From: a virus
DNA: 38,950 nt
Direction: 5' to 3' (one strand)
Virus record (IMG/VR): IMGVR_UViG_3300045961_000347
Coordinates: 1-38,950 of that record
The position numbers and the translations under genes are program-made. Below the pieces are notes generated by a model. The model saw nothing but the letters and a program-made list of their open reading frames with translations. It ran no database searches and was not told where the DNA came from. Every line of letters begins with the position of its first letter. Within the stretch, counting starts at the first letter, position 1. This document shows, piece after piece, positions 1 through 8,458 of this stretch.

Positions 1-3000
1 TGTACATCAAGGGATTGGTCCACGGCACTATTAAAAGACGCATCAGCCGCAGACAATACTTCGTTAAGTTGATTTGCTAGAAACTGTCGCTCAGCTATTG
101 AAATGGTCCTTAGTGTAGCCGCCATACTTTCAGCAACCGGACCGTCAACTTTGGTGAGCTCTTCATTCAATTTAGCTTTTATATCAGCAAACTTGGCAAC
201 AGCCTCATCAATACTGGGGGATTCCCCTAGTGCCACTGCATCATTAAAAGCAGTACCAATATCGTTAGCAGCATCCAAATAAAAGTCACGGATTTCTTTA
301 GCACGATCGAACGCTTGAACTTTATCAATGGATGGTGTTATCGCTTGTAGATCGGCAATCTCTTGTTCTAAAACAACTTGTTCTTTTTTTAAATCAATAA
401 TGGATTTAATTTCACCCTTGGCTTTAATATAAACACTGTCATCTTTTACAGCGCCATCACCATTTATCTGAACCTCTTCGATTAATGTTGTAAGAGATTC
501 CGGTGCGATACCAGATTGCTCTTCTAATTGAGCTATTCTAGCGTTTCTTTGTTTTATCAAATCAATCCTTTCGTTAATTTGCCCAGCGATTAAAACTTTT
601 TCCTCGTCGCCCTTACGTTTTAAAATAGCAAGCTTGTCATCGAGAGATTTTGTCTCCAATTTCTCAAGTTCATCAAATCGGCTTGTGGCGTTTTTTAAAG
701 CATCTTCGTATAGTTTTTCAGAATCTTTACTCAGTCGACCCACCCTAACCCTATTTTTTTCTATTTCAGCGGAAAGTGTTGCGGCAGCTTTTTCTGATTC
801 TAAAATGTCATTTCTGTTTTGTATGGCGTTTTTTGTTTCGTTGGCCCTACTGAGTTCTTTTTCTAAACGTTTAATTTCAGATACTCTTTGTTTTTCTGCT
901 CTTTGACCGGTTCCTTTTTTGTTTGAGAGATTGGACAATCTCGTCTCAATTTCAGAAATAATTTCCTGAACCTCTTTGAATTTTTGTTGATTAACCTCAA
1001 TTTTAATATCAAACGGTGATTTCGTGGCTTCTTCAAGTGCTTTGACTTCATTAGTAACATCACTGACGTGCTTCTCAACTTTACCCAAAGATTTTAGTAA
1101 ATCTTGGTTTTCAGACTCCCAAGTATCTAAAGCGCTTGTGGTTTTCTCAGTTGATTTTTGTAAAGCGACTGCACCAAATGCTAAGGCTCCCAACCCGGCT
1201 ACTAATAGGGTTACGGGATTTAAAAGAAGTAACAAAGCTGGCGATGCATTTCTGGCAGCGGCAATTATCCCTGCTATACCACCCCCCGCTTTACTTATAC
1301 TTTTTGATAAACCTAAAAACGCTCCTGCTGCACTATCAATACCTGATAATAATCCTCCAGCAAACTGTAAGCCTTTTAGCACCGCGAAGGTTTCTAATGC
1401 TAAAATTACTTTGTCAAGGTTTTTTATAACAATTAGAATAACATCGCCAATTTTTGCAATGAATACAGCCAGATCAACCAGCGACGCTTGAATAGCAGGA
1501 TCAGATATTTGTTTGGTAAACTCTTCCAGTTGGTTAATAAGAATGTCAATAAACCCTGATTCTATTAAACCTATTCTCAAATCGAATAAAGCGTTTTTAA
1601 AAGCAACTACTTTGGCTTGCGGTGATTCAAGTGATGCGGTTACTTTTCCACCAAATTCAGTTTCTAAGACTTTTGCAAATTTTATTAACTCTTCAGCCCC
1701 AAGTGAACCACTACGTAAAAGAGCGTCTAATTCTGGACCAGTTTTACCAATGGCTGTAGCAAAAAATCCAACAGCACCTGGTAATCGGTCACCCAGTTGC
1801 AACCGAAGTTCTTCGGCGGTTACTCTGTTTTTACTCATAATCTGTTCAAAAGCTCGAAAAACTCCATTAGCGTCGTCAACAGATAACTTGTTTACTAAAA
1901 TCGCACTACTAACACCCTCAAAGATTCCCCGTAATTCATTTTGAGAAAACCCCAAACCTGTGGAGGCCACTACTAATTTTGAGTATTGATCTATAGCACC
2001 TTCGATTTCAAGACCTAGCGATCTTGCGGCACCTTGAACGTACAATAGATCAGCGCCAGCTTTTTGTACGTCACCACCAAACCCGATTTCTAAACGGTTT
2101 TGCGCGGCAATCAATTTATTCTGAGTTTGGAATACTGAATTAACACCATCAATAACACCATATAACCCAACATAAGCGGCTGTCGTGGCCAATACTTGAG
2201 CTTGAATTCTTTGCATTACTGATAGGGTTTTTCGGCTATTTGAATTAGCTCTGGTTAATGCAGCTGAATCCTGAGCCTCGGCAAATTTTCTGACTGCCAC
2301 TGTGGTTTGTAAAATCTCACCACGTGTTTTAGCCATTTGCTCACGCCATTGAGATAGGCTACCACCAGCTTCCCGGAACTTGGTAGCAAGCTTCGCAATT
2401 TCCAATCTGTAAGCGGACCCACGAGCTAAGTCTGTGCCACTGATAGTGAGAGATACAATTTTCTGGAATTCACGGGCATTTCCACCAGCTTTTTCATATT
2501 CTTGGGAAAGTGCGGCGAGCTCTTGACGTTGCTTTATAGGGTTACCGGATGAAACCGCCTGAGGTACGGCAGCTTCGATCTGAATACGACGTTGGGCGGG
2601 TACTTCTTGAAGCTTCCGTAGTGCGACTGTAGTAGCTAGAATTTCTCCACGAGTCGAGGTTAGAATAGCCTTCCAATCTCTTAAGTCACCACCGGAATCA
2701 CGAAACTTAACAGCGAGTTTTGAAAGCTCATCGCGATAAGCAGAACCCCTAGCGATATCAGTACTAGAAATAGCTGTATCGACAATTTTCTGAAATTCAC
2801 GGGCATTTCCACCAGCTTTTTCATATTCTTGGGAAAGTGCGGCGAGCTCTTGACGTTGCTTTATAGGGTTACCGGATGAAACCGCCTGAGGTACGGCAGC
2901 TACAGATCTCTCACGTTGTTGAGTTTGTTGTGTGATTTGCTTTTCTAATGCGAGTTGTTCTTGACGTTTCTTGTTTGCTGTGTCAACTATGTCGTCAATT

Positions 3001-3485
3001 TTACGCTGTGTCTCACGCTGGGCTTCTAACTCAAGACGTTCTTTTCGAAAAGCTTCGAAACGTTGACGAAGATCAGGGTTAACACCGGCAGTGGCGGCAT
3101 TAGCTCGGGCAATTTTTTCAGCTTCAATAGCTCCGATTAATTGTCCAGCCAGTTTTATTTCACGTTGCTGGACAATTTCTTGCCTTTTCGCTATTTGCTC
3201 ATTTTTCTTATTAAGCTGATCACGAAGTTTTATAAGCTCTTTATTCAGATTAGCAATTTCAGCCAAATCTTGCTTGGTTCTAGTACCTGCTGGAGCTCGT
3301 GATAATTTCTCTAAACGGGCTTCAGACTCAGCCAGAGATTTATTTAATGCCTCAACCTGAATATCAAGATCACCGGTATTAGCACCGTCTTTGCGGAGTT
3401 TGGCAAGTTCTTCTCGAAGGGATTTTACGTTTTTTTCAGCGTCAGTGCGGGCACTTATTACTAGTTCTACATCGCTCTTACGCAT
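1..3485 (-). CDS. Tape measure protein (C-terminus cut by window edge)
   Basis: Read on the minus strand from the ATG at 3485; the frame stays open to the window edge, so about 1161 residues are visible and the C-terminus is missing. It starts with a long coiled coil rich in K, E, Q and R. The middle carries the conserved N-terminal tape-measure domain (TIGR02675-like), recognisable by 'RVTAEELRLQLGDRLPGA', followed by hydrophobic alpha-helical segments ('LLLLLNPVTLLVAGLGALAF') and more coiled coil. In siphoviruses this protein sets tail length and is ejected with the DNA. The start has AGAGG about 8 nt upstream and lies inside the end of the frameshifted GT-type reading frame, the lambda GT-H arrangement. 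Two copies of a near-identical block lie at 2455-2574 and 2782-2901. Confidence 0.93.
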   Translation of the reverse strand, partial: MRKSDVELVISARTDAEKNVKSLREELAKLRKDGANTGDLDIQVEALNKSLAESEARLEKLSRAPAGTRTKQDLAEIANLNKELIKLRDQLNKKNEQIAKRQEIVQQREIKLAGQLIGAIEAEKIARANAATAGVNPDLRQRFEAFRKERLELEAQRETQRKIDDIVDTANKKRQEQLALEKQITQQTQQRERSVAAVPQAVSSGNPIKQRQELAALSQEYEKAGGNAREFQKIVDTAISSTDIARGSAYRDELSKLAVKFRDSGGDLRDWKAILTSTRGEILATTVALRKLQEVPAQRRIQIEAAVPQAVSSGNPIKQRQELAALSQEYEKAGGNAREFQKIVSLTISGTDLARGSAYRLEIAKLATKFREAGGSLSQWREQMAKTRGEILQTTVAVRKFAEAQDSAALTRANSNSRKTLSVMQRIQAQVLATTAAYVGLYGVIDGVNSVFQTQNKLIAAQNRLEIGFGGDVQKAGADLLYVQGAARSLGLEIEGAIDQYSKLVVASTGLGFSQNELRGIFEGVSSAILVNKLSVDDANGVFRAFEQIMSKNRVTAEELRLQLGDRLPGAVGFFATAIGKTGPELDALLRSGSLGAEELIKFAKVLETEFGGKVTASLESPQAKVVAFKNALFDLRIGLIESGFIDILINQLEEFTKQISDPAIQASLVDLAVFIAKIGDVILIVIKNLDKVILALETFAVLKGLQFAGGLLSGIDSAAGAFLGLSKSISKAGGGIAGIIAAARNASPALLLLLNPVTLLVAGLGALAFGAVALQKSTEKTTSALDTWESENQDLLKSLGKVEKHVSDVTNEVKALEEATKSPFDIKIEVNQQKFKEVQEIISEIETRLSNLSNKKGTGQRAEKQRVSEIKRLEKELSRANETKNAIQNRNDILESEKAAATLSAEIEKNRVRVGRLSKDSEKLYEDALKNATSRFDELEKLETKSLDDKLAILKRKGDEEKVLIAGQINERIDLIKQRNARIAQLEEQSGIAPESLTTLIEEVQINGDGAVKDDSVYIKAKGEIKSIIDLKKEQVVLEQEIADLQAITPSIDKVQAFDRAKEIRDFYLDAANDIGTAFNDAVALGESPSIDEAVAKFADIKAKLNEELTKVDGPVAESMAATLRTISIAERQFLANQLNEVLSAADASFNSAVDQSLDV
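2455..2901 (-). repeat. Direct repeat inside the tape measure gene, 327-nt period
   Basis: Positions 2455-2574 and 2782-2901 match at 119 of 120 bases; the one difference is G at 2466 versus A at 2793. The copies are 327 nt apart, exactly 109 codons, so the frame is kept. The protein block contains 'QRQELAALSQEYEKAGGNA'. The sequence following each copy (in the sense of transcription) is also related but diverged ('ARGSAYR', 'KFREAGG', 'RGEIL'), so the full unit is an old tandem duplication of about 109 residues in which one third is still or again nearly identical. Confidence 0.9.
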
Positions 3486-4160
3486 CGCTAAGCCTCTTCA
3501 CTATGTCATTAAAATGTTTGGCGCCTTTTTTCGTTTCAAATGTTCCAATGGCAGCTTGAGTCAATGTAGCAATGGTTATCATGTTTGAATTTATTCTCTC
3601 TCGAACCAGCTCAGCTTCATAAAAGGCTGTGCCCAAAGTATATCGACGAGCGTCTTGGTGACCTTCGGATAGTAATAAACTTACAATTCGCCTTACGCCA
3701 TTAAACCAGTGTTCGAAGCGGTCTTTGTAGTAGTCTTCAATTCTTCCTGAGCGAGGGCCAGAGCTTCTATACCCTGCTCTATGAGCTTTTTTAGGCCACC
3801 TACCTCGCTAAAAGTTAGCGCTCCAATATGTTTTAAGCACAGGATCTGAAATCCTACAGGGAACTTCATAACCTTTTGAACCTGATCATTTTCATCAGCG
3901 GCAACACAAATTATAGTAGCCACTAATTGAGGAAACTGGGATAACATTAAACCGAAATAATTCTGAAGCGCTGCCGGGTCAGACAACGCATCAGAACCAT
4001 TTTTATCAAAAGTATCATAAAGTTTAATGGCGCCAATGATGCTTTCGAAACTAACTGCAACGATTGTTTGAATGTCATAAGTTGACAATCCTCTCAAGTC
4101 AATTGCCGAGCCGCCAAGTTTGACGGTTTCTTTTTTTATAACAACATCACAGATCGCCAT
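3478..4160 (-). CDS. gpGT-like tail assembly chaperone made by -1 frameshift
   Basis: The G-type gene starts at 4160. At 3792-3786 its codons read CTA AAA AAG, a perfect A-AAA-AAG slippery heptamer in the right phase. After a -1 slip, translation continues from the G at 3786 for 102 more codons to TAA at 3480-3478, giving about 227 residues (125 + 102). The extension has no independent start, has no stop codon, and reads as ordinary protein ('EDYYKDRFEHWFNGVRRIVS', later 'DARRYTLGTAFYEAELVRER'). It ends overlapping the tape measure ATG by 8 nt. In lambda, G and GT bind the tape measure and the tail tube protein during tail assembly. The frame relations are seen directly; the function is inferred from position and architecture. 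Confidence 0.85.
3693..4160 (-). CDS. gpG-like tail assembly chaperone (zero-frame product)
   Basis: This 155-residue protein lies between the tail tube gene and the tape measure gene, the position of the pre-tape-measure chaperone in siphoviruses. It starts at ATG 4160, 7 nt after the tail tube stop; the ribosome site is weak (TAGAG). The middle is hydrophobic and helical ('LMLSQFPQLVATIICVAADE'). The gene is also the first part of the frameshifted fusion; beyond the slippery site near codon 124 the zero frame adds only about 30 residues with a low-complexity Thr/Ala tail, as expected for the major product of such a pair. I do not recognise a named Pfam family from sequence alone. Confidence 0.8.
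   Translation of the reverse strand: MAICDVVIKKETVKLGGSAIDLRGLSTYDIQTIVAVSFESIIGAIKLYDTFDKNGSDALSDPAALQNYFGLMLSQFPQLVATIICVAADENDQVQKVMKFPVGFQILCLKHIGALTFSEVGGLKKLIEQGIEALALAQEELKTTTKTASNTGLMA
3754..3807 (-). promoter_or_regulatory. Programmed -1 frameshift signal
   Basis: On the minus strand, in order: an SD-like purine tract GAGGTAGGTGG beginning at 3806; the heptamer A AAA AAG at 3792-3786 in zero-frame phase; a 5-nt spacer; then AGAGC (3780-3776) able to pair with GCTCT (3764-3760). The hairpin loop holds AGGG (3775-3772), which can pair with CCCT (3757-3754) just beyond the stem to form an H-type pseudoknot. The heptamer and upstream SD-like tract resemble E. coli dnaX. The pairings are read from the bases; no folding was computed. 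Confidence 0.8.
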
Positions 4161-4166
4161 TAATCA

Positions 4167-4934
4167 TTACTCTACAGTTTGGGCAATTAATGAAGGGGTG
4201 TTGGAATCCAATTTCAGAACTTCGATGTTGTATGACATTTGTTGCCAATCTGTATCTGAGTTCAATGCAAAATCCCCGTTTGGACTTATTTTAACGTATG
4301 GTAATGTGTAATTTGTAAGCTTACCTTCTGGGTTAGTGGCTTCGAAAAACAACTCACCAACAAAATCATCTTGACCAGACTCAACGCGACTTAATGACGC
4401 AGCTGGCACCGAGTAATCAACCTCAATTGGAGTATTGATGGCGATAGCACCACCGACGACGATTTCCAATAATGAATTAGTCAAGTTGATGTTGTAATCA
4501 TCACCTGCAACATAAGTTGGTGTACCACCAACACCGGTCACCACTACGGCCGAAATGTTAACTGGCGCGGTGTTGTTAGATTCACCGAGTTTGTAATAGT
4601 AACCCGGTGATACAGTGTGTGCTTCAGCTGTGACAGTGGCGACAGTCTGGGTAACTGTTGATGATGTTCCCAAGAAAAATATAGCCAGGTTATCAGCGTC
4701 GATATTATCGCAAATGTAAGATCCGGTTGTGTTAACTTCGAGAGTCACAGACTTATCTTTTACTCGAATGCCGTTGTCTGAATCAAAGTGATCCAAAGTA
4801 CTAGCTTCAAGAGCAAGGTTAAATTCTGGTGTGTTACCGATATAACGAAGGCCACCTATAAATGTTGCTAAATTATTACGGTTTCGAGCTCGCAGATAAA
4901 TTTTGCCCTTACCGAGTACCTGATTCTGAATCAT
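4167..4934 (-). CDS. Major tail (tail tube) protein
   Basis: 255 residues, starting at an ATG with AGGAG 7 nt upstream. The order tail terminator, tail tube, G/GT chaperone, tape measure identifies it, and the N-terminal pattern ('RNRNNLATFIGGLRYIGNTP', then a 'FNLALEASTLDHFDS' stretch) is typical of siphovirus tail tube subunits: a beta-rich fold with a long loop. An insert near residues 95-185, rich in V, T and G ('VVVTGVGGTPTYVAGDDYN'), looks like an added Ig-like or surface domain. Subunits would stack as hexameric rings round the tape measure. The assignment rests on context and general features. Confidence 0.82.
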   Translation of the reverse strand: MIQNQVLGKGKIYLRARNRNNLATFIGGLRYIGNTPEFNLALEASTLDHFDSDNGIRVKDKSVTLEVNTTGSYICDNIDADNLAIFFLGTSSTVTQTVATVTAEAHTVSPGYYYKLGESNNTAPVNISAVVVTGVGGTPTYVAGDDYNINLTNSLLEIVVGGAIAINTPIEVDYSVPAASLSRVESGQDDFVGELFFEATNPEGKLTNYTLPYVKISPNGDFALNSDTDWQQMSYNIEVLKLDSNTPSLIAQTVE

Positions 4935-4958
4935 ATAGATTCTCCTGTTACATTAAAT

Positions 4959-5447
4959 TTAAGCGTAAGGGTCATCTTCACGCTCTACGAACTTCAACAC
5001 AACCCTCAAATAAAAGTGAGCTTTGTAACTCAAATCATCAGGTGGTCGAACTATACCGCCGTCATTCGCAATATCGGTGAGCAATCCGCCCAGTAAGTAT
5101 GCGCTTTCGGTGGATTTTGTCACTAAAGACAAACACTTTTTAACATCAGCTAAAAGCAAATGCGCCGGGTCGGTTGGGTTGTCCTTATCGTCTTTCACAA
5201 ACCCTTGTAACAGTATGTCCCAATCATCAACCTTCTTTCTAGCACCAATATAACCGGCTTCAATATTTTTAAAATCAGGCCTCGGATATTCGAGTATGGA
5301 TATTAACGGCACTCGATCACTATCACCAAATACAGTACGACCACGGAAAACGTTAGCAATATCATGCTGGTAGCCATTAACAACGGTAATAGTACTTAGC
5401 TGGGTACTAAGTGCTTTTAATATTCGCAATCGCTTGCTGTCTGTCAT
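4959..5447 (-). CDS. Tail terminator-like protein (gpU position)
   Basis: 162 residues, between the gpZ-like tail completion gene and the tail tube gene, which is where the tail terminator lies in lambda-like phages. The ATG overlaps the preceding stop as ATGA and is preceded by AGGATAAAT. The sequence alternates short helices and strands ('LISILEYPRPDF', 'WDILLQGFVKDD', 'HFYLRVVLKFVE'), consistent with the small alpha/beta fold of gpU-type proteins that cap the tail tube and join it to the head. No diagnostic motif is visible, so the call depends on position. Confidence 0.62.
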   Translation of the reverse strand: MTDSKRLRILKALSTQLSTITVVNGYQHDIANVFRGRTVFGDSDRVPLISILEYPRPDFKNIEAGYIGARKKVDDWDILLQGFVKDDKDNPTDPAHLLLADVKKCLSLVTKSTESAYLLGGLLTDIANDGGIVRPPDDLSYKAHFYLRVVLKFVEREDDPYA

Positions 5448-6019
5448 CGATTTATCCTGTTAAAATTTCTCAAAAACTCTGAGTTTAAAAAGTCAGTTAC
5501 TCTTGGGGCTATATCGACTTTAACAGTCTTAAATACTTGGTCGACACTTGGGCCATAAGCTACCCACAGATTCCCACTCGGACCATATCGACGTGGTTTA
5601 TATGAGGCCTCCGGGGCAATACCTTTGGTCCGCAATATCAAGAGTTTATTACCACTTCTACCTTCAACAATAAAAGCTCTTTTTAAAGTCTTGGCAGAAC
5701 CATTTCGACCCACCTTAACTTTCGGGGATGATTTTTTCGCACCTTGGTTGGTCACGAATCTCGTTAATGTCGTGGGTCTTCTGCGACCAGCTACTGTACC
5801 GATTAAATCATTTTGAGTAGCGCGACGACTAACTGTTAAATTTTCGTTTAGATATGTAGCTTTAAAATTAACCTGTCCAAGTATTTCACGTTGAGACCAA
5901 GTTCTTGTTTTAGTAAGTGCCGAGTTGATTGTCATGCTCGCGGCTCGCTTAGCATTTACAGGGTATTTAGCTAACAATTTATCAAAATTCTCAATACCAG
6001 ATATACGAGTCTGAATCAT
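5444..6019 (-). CDS. Minor tail protein Z-like / tail completion protein
   Basis: 191 residues, strongly basic. The N-terminal part reads 'YPVNAKRAASMTINSALTKT' followed by a Trp and an arginine-rich segment, typical of the prophage minor tail protein Z family (PF06763 type), in which an early helix pair precedes a 'VSRRAT...GRRRPTTLTRF' region. The stop overlaps the next ATG (ATGA) and the start overlaps the previous stop in the same way, so translation is coupled with its neighbours. In lambda gpZ acts late in tail assembly before joining to the head. The ribosome site is weak, in line with coupling. Confidence 0.72.
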   Translation of the reverse strand: MIQTRISGIENFDKLLAKYPVNAKRAASMTINSALTKTRTWSQREILGQVNFKATYLNENLTVSRRATQNDLIGTVAGRRRPTTLTRFVTNQGAKKSSPKVKVGRNGSAKTLKRAFIVEGRSGNKLLILRTKGIAPEASYKPRRYGPSGNLWVAYGPSVDQVFKTVKVDIAPRVTDFLNSEFLRNFNRINR

Positions 6020-6357
6020 AAAATTATTGAAGCATAAGTCTTGGTTTGCCCGTCTGAGGCTCGATCTACGTATTCAATGTGATATCTCTCGCAAGCCTCG
6101 ACTAATTCTATTACTGCGCCTCTACTGACCGTTTCATAAACAAGCGAATCGGAATGGTCAAAAGTTATAACGAATTCTTCGGTCCGCTGATTAGCGTAAC
6201 CAATACCATCATAGTTACCATACTGTTGATCATTCCGATTCAATCGCACTGTACAAGGGACACCCACCATCGATCCGGCTTCAAAATACAACACTTCAAA
6301 TTTATAAGTGTTGTGTACTTGAGCCCGCATTTTCAAGCGAATGTCCCTGAACGACAC
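6016..6357 (-). CDS. Head-tail connector-like protein (gpFII position)
   Basis: 113 residues starting at GTG (6357) in the overlap TAGTG with the upstream stop; AAGG lies about 9 nt before the start. It sits between the capsid block and the gpZ-like gene, the place of head-tail joining proteins such as gpFII. The sequence is beta-rich with a middle 'TVRLNRNDQQYGNYDGIGYA' and a C-terminal 'YHIEYVDRASDGQTKTY', compatible with the small beta-barrel of these joiners. Function is inferred from position and size. Confidence 0.6.
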   Translation of the reverse strand: MSFRDIRLKMRAQVHNTYKFEVLYFEAGSMVGVPCTVRLNRNDQQYGNYDGIGYANQRTEEFVITFDHSDSLVYETVSRGAVIELVEACERYHIEYVDRASDGQTKTYASIIL

Positions 6358-6593
6358 TATTTCTTACCTTTACTGACGGGTTTTTCTTCGTCTTCTGGGA
6401 GTAAATCGTCAAAATGATTAACTTCTTTAACTACCAGAACAACAGCGCTCCGCCTTAACAATCTTTCAGAATCATCTTTTGAGCAGGGGAATTCTTGACC
6501 GGGTTCTATAGCAACTTTAATAGCACCATCAGGGGTTTTAATACCCATTCTAATTGTGTGCAAAGCTTTAACTAACACTTGTTCAGACATCAT
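6357..6593 (-). CDS. Small head-associated protein, acidic-basic tail
   Basis: I choose the ATG pair at 6593/6590 ('MMSEQVLVKAL'), because GGAG lies 4-7 nt upstream; a longer frame from 6614 would put this site inside the coding region. About 78 residues. The core ('RMGIKTPDGAIKVAIEPGQE') is a short beta domain, and the C-terminus is a charged linker ending in 'EDEEKPVSKGKK'. It follows the major capsid gene, where lambda has the FI DNA-packaging helper. Similar small proteins occur after capsid genes in many siphoviruses, but I cannot assign a role. Confidence 0.65.
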   Translation of the reverse strand: MMSEQVLVKALHTIRMGIKTPDGAIKVAIEPGQEFPCSKDDSERLLRRSAVVLVVKEVNHFDDLLPEDEEKPVSKGKK

Positions 6594-6632
6594 GTTTCTC
6601 CAAAAAAGAGGCATCCATGCCAGAGGGAAGTC

Positions 6633-7676
6633 TTAAAGGACGTTCATTAACAAGGACGCGTTAATGCGCTTAGCAATCGGTAGTGGAGCCGATTGCGTCA
6701 TTGCATAAGTGACACTCGGGTCTTCGTTTTTCCAAAGTTTTGGAAAGCTACGAACAGCCGCTAACATGTCATTATCCATAATCGCACCATAACCTTGTAC
6801 ACCACGAACGGCAGCGCTTGTCATAAGCACTTGACCGTCTGTTAAGTACGGAACAATACTGCCAGCATCATTCTCATATTGACGCGGGTCAATATAGAGA
6901 GTGAAAATACCAGTGGTACCGACTACAAATGGTTCCATTTCATCAGAAATCATCATCGGATCACGATTTATCGTGGTATTGCTACCACGCAAATTTGTGT
7001 CCAATAAACCGTTGGTACCTTTCGAATCCGCATGGTTTTTCAAAACAGCGTAGGTAGTGCCGTTCATATAAACATCAGTCACCGGTCCACCATGATCAGC
7101 ATTCATGGCAGCGGTGTTAGCGGCTTCTAGCGAATCATAAGGGTGGCTAGCAATGTTTGACCACAACTCGGTACCAACTAGAGTAATGGTATTTCCAGCG
7201 GAACGACCATAATCAACGACCGATGTTGGGTAGTCATCACCAGAAACAGTGAGTGTACCGTTTTTCAAAATTTCCATGATCATCCACTCGACGCGGTTAT
7301 CGATCATTTCGTCTTGATCCATCAGTGCCTGTGCTTTTGCCAATTCAAAACGCTGAGCTGGGCTCAATGAGCCACCAAAAGATTCTCCAGGACGACGCTT
7401 TAAAACTTCAGTCGGGCGCACTGCGAACTTAGGTTTAACGTAAGCAGGGCGGAAAGATTTCATGGTAGAACCACGAACCCGCATTACGCGACCCTCCACA
7501 ACTGGGCTAACAAAAGGTGCCATTCGACGCTCACCAAGAACTTCGTCGAAATGAACTTCTTCGCTAGCAAAAGTCATTATTTCATTAAAATAACGACGGG
7601 TGAAATAATTTTGAGGGCCTTTACGACTCTCAATCAATTCAATAAGGGAGTAGGTATCCCAAGCATTAACAGCCAT
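6633..7676 (-). CDS. Major capsid protein, lambda gpE family
   Basis: 347 residues, the typical length of the gpE family (PF03864). The N-terminus ('NAWDTYSLIELIESRKGPQN') and the segment with 'YFNEIMTFASEEVHFDEV' and 'LAPFVSP'-type sequence ('RRMAPFVSPVVEGR') match this HK97-fold family. The C-terminal part 'DPSVTYAMTQSAPLPIAKRI' also fits the family's end. AAGGA lies 8 nt upstream of the ATG. It follows the decoration gene by 11 nt, as D-E in lambda, and would be matured by the upstream S49 protease. Confidence 0.93.
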   Translation of the reverse strand: MAVNAWDTYSLIELIESRKGPQNYFTRRYFNEIMTFASEEVHFDEVLGERRMAPFVSPVVEGRVMRVRGSTMKSFRPAYVKPKFAVRPTEVLKRRPGESFGGSLSPAQRFELAKAQALMDQDEMIDNRVEWMIMEILKNGTLTVSGDDYPTSVVDYGRSAGNTITLVGTELWSNIASHPYDSLEAANTAAMNADHGGPVTDVYMNGTTYAVLKNHADSKGTNGLLDTNLRGSNTTINRDPMMISDEMEPFVVGTTGIFTLYIDPRQYENDAGSIVPYLTDGQVLMTSAAVRGVQGYGAIMDNDMLAAVRSFPKLWKNEDPSVTYAMTQSAPLPIAKRINASLLMNVL

Positions 7677-7687
7677 AATTCAATTCC

Positions 7688-8062
7688 TTACGCTGGGGCT
7701 TTCAGGTAGATCCCACGAGCACGCAATGCGTTACGCACTGACGCTGCTGTATGACCGGCACCGAAAACGATTAAATTAGGATTGAAACAACCTTCAGTGT
7801 ATATTTGAAAGTCAACCGCACCAGCCGTGGCATCTACAGCATAAGCTGCAATACCAACTGGAGTTTGAGAACCATCGACGGCGGCACTTGCCGACAATAA
7901 AGCAAAGTTGTTGGTGTCTATACCAACTAAGGCGTACCGAGCGATTGTAACACCGGCTTTAGCAGTCACTGTGTCATTTACAGGACTTTTTTCACCAGTA
8001 ATTAAATGGGTTGAGATATACGGATCGCCAGCGCCACCAGACGCATAAACTTCGTTTGTCAT
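7688..8062 (-). CDS. Head decoration protein, gpD family
   Basis: 124 residues, between the protease/scaffold gene and the major capsid gene, as lambda D. The pattern 'HLITGEKSPVNDTVTAKAG', a central 'YALVGIDTNNFALLSASAAVDGSQTPVGIAAYAVD' theme and the ending 'ARGIYLKAPA' are characteristic of the decoration/stabilising family PF02924. These beta-tadpole trimers sit on the capsid three-fold axes and stabilise the filled head. AAGGG precedes the ATG by about 9 nt. Confidence 0.9.
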   Translation of the reverse strand: MTNEVYASGGAGDPYISTHLITGEKSPVNDTVTAKAGVTIARYALVGIDTNNFALLSASAAVDGSQTPVGIAAYAVDATAGAVDFQIYTEGCFNPNLIVFGAGHTAASVRNALRARGIYLKAPA

Positions 8063-8068
8063 GATCTA

Positions 8069-8458
8069 TTACCCTTGGTTGGCGGACTTGCGACCGCGAG
8101 TTTTGTCGAGTAAAGCAAACGCTGACATTTCATCTGATTGCTCAGATTTTTGTGCTGTTACACCGGCACCTACTTCAGGGTTGTTACCTGAATTCATTGC
8201 AGCGGCAAAGTCGTTTTGCTGTACTGTTGAAGTCTCAGCTTTTTCAGAAGCGGCATTGGCCATCAGTGCAATAGCACTTTCAGCTGACATATCAGTATCA
8301 AAAGCGAGGTGATTAGCCAGCTTTGATCTTGACGATGCTTCTGTAGAACTGAGGATTGCTTTAACACGAGCCCTTTCAGCGGTTTTACCCTGACCGAAGG
8401 TTGGTTCGTCAGAGGCTTCTGGCGTTTTAGCTTCGGCCTCCTGGGCAGTATGTTTCAT
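8069..8458 (-). CDS. Nested scaffolding protein (Nu3-like), internal start
   Basis: Within the protease gene and in the same frame, the ATG at 8458 ('MKHTAQEAEA') is preceded by AGAGAGGAG with a 7-nt spacer, stronger than the site of the protease itself. Translation from here would give 129 residues, mostly polar and helical with Ala, Ser, Glu and Lys, the make-up of a scaffold. Lambda makes Nu3 from an internal start in gene C in the same way. The site is seen; actual use is inferred. Confidence 0.72.
   Translation of the reverse strand: MKHTAQEAEAKTPEASDEPTFGQGKTAERARVKAILSSTEASSRSKLANHLAFDTDMSAESAIALMANAASEKAETSTVQQNDFAAAMNSGNNPEVGAGVTAQKSEQSDEMSAFALLDKTRGRKSANQG

Noticed and set aside
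1024-1491. 155-codon plus-strand open frame opposite the tape measure
   Set aside because: Antisense to a well-supported gene; composition (Ser/Ala/Pro-rich) is that expected for the complement of a helical coding frame, and no ribosome site is seen.
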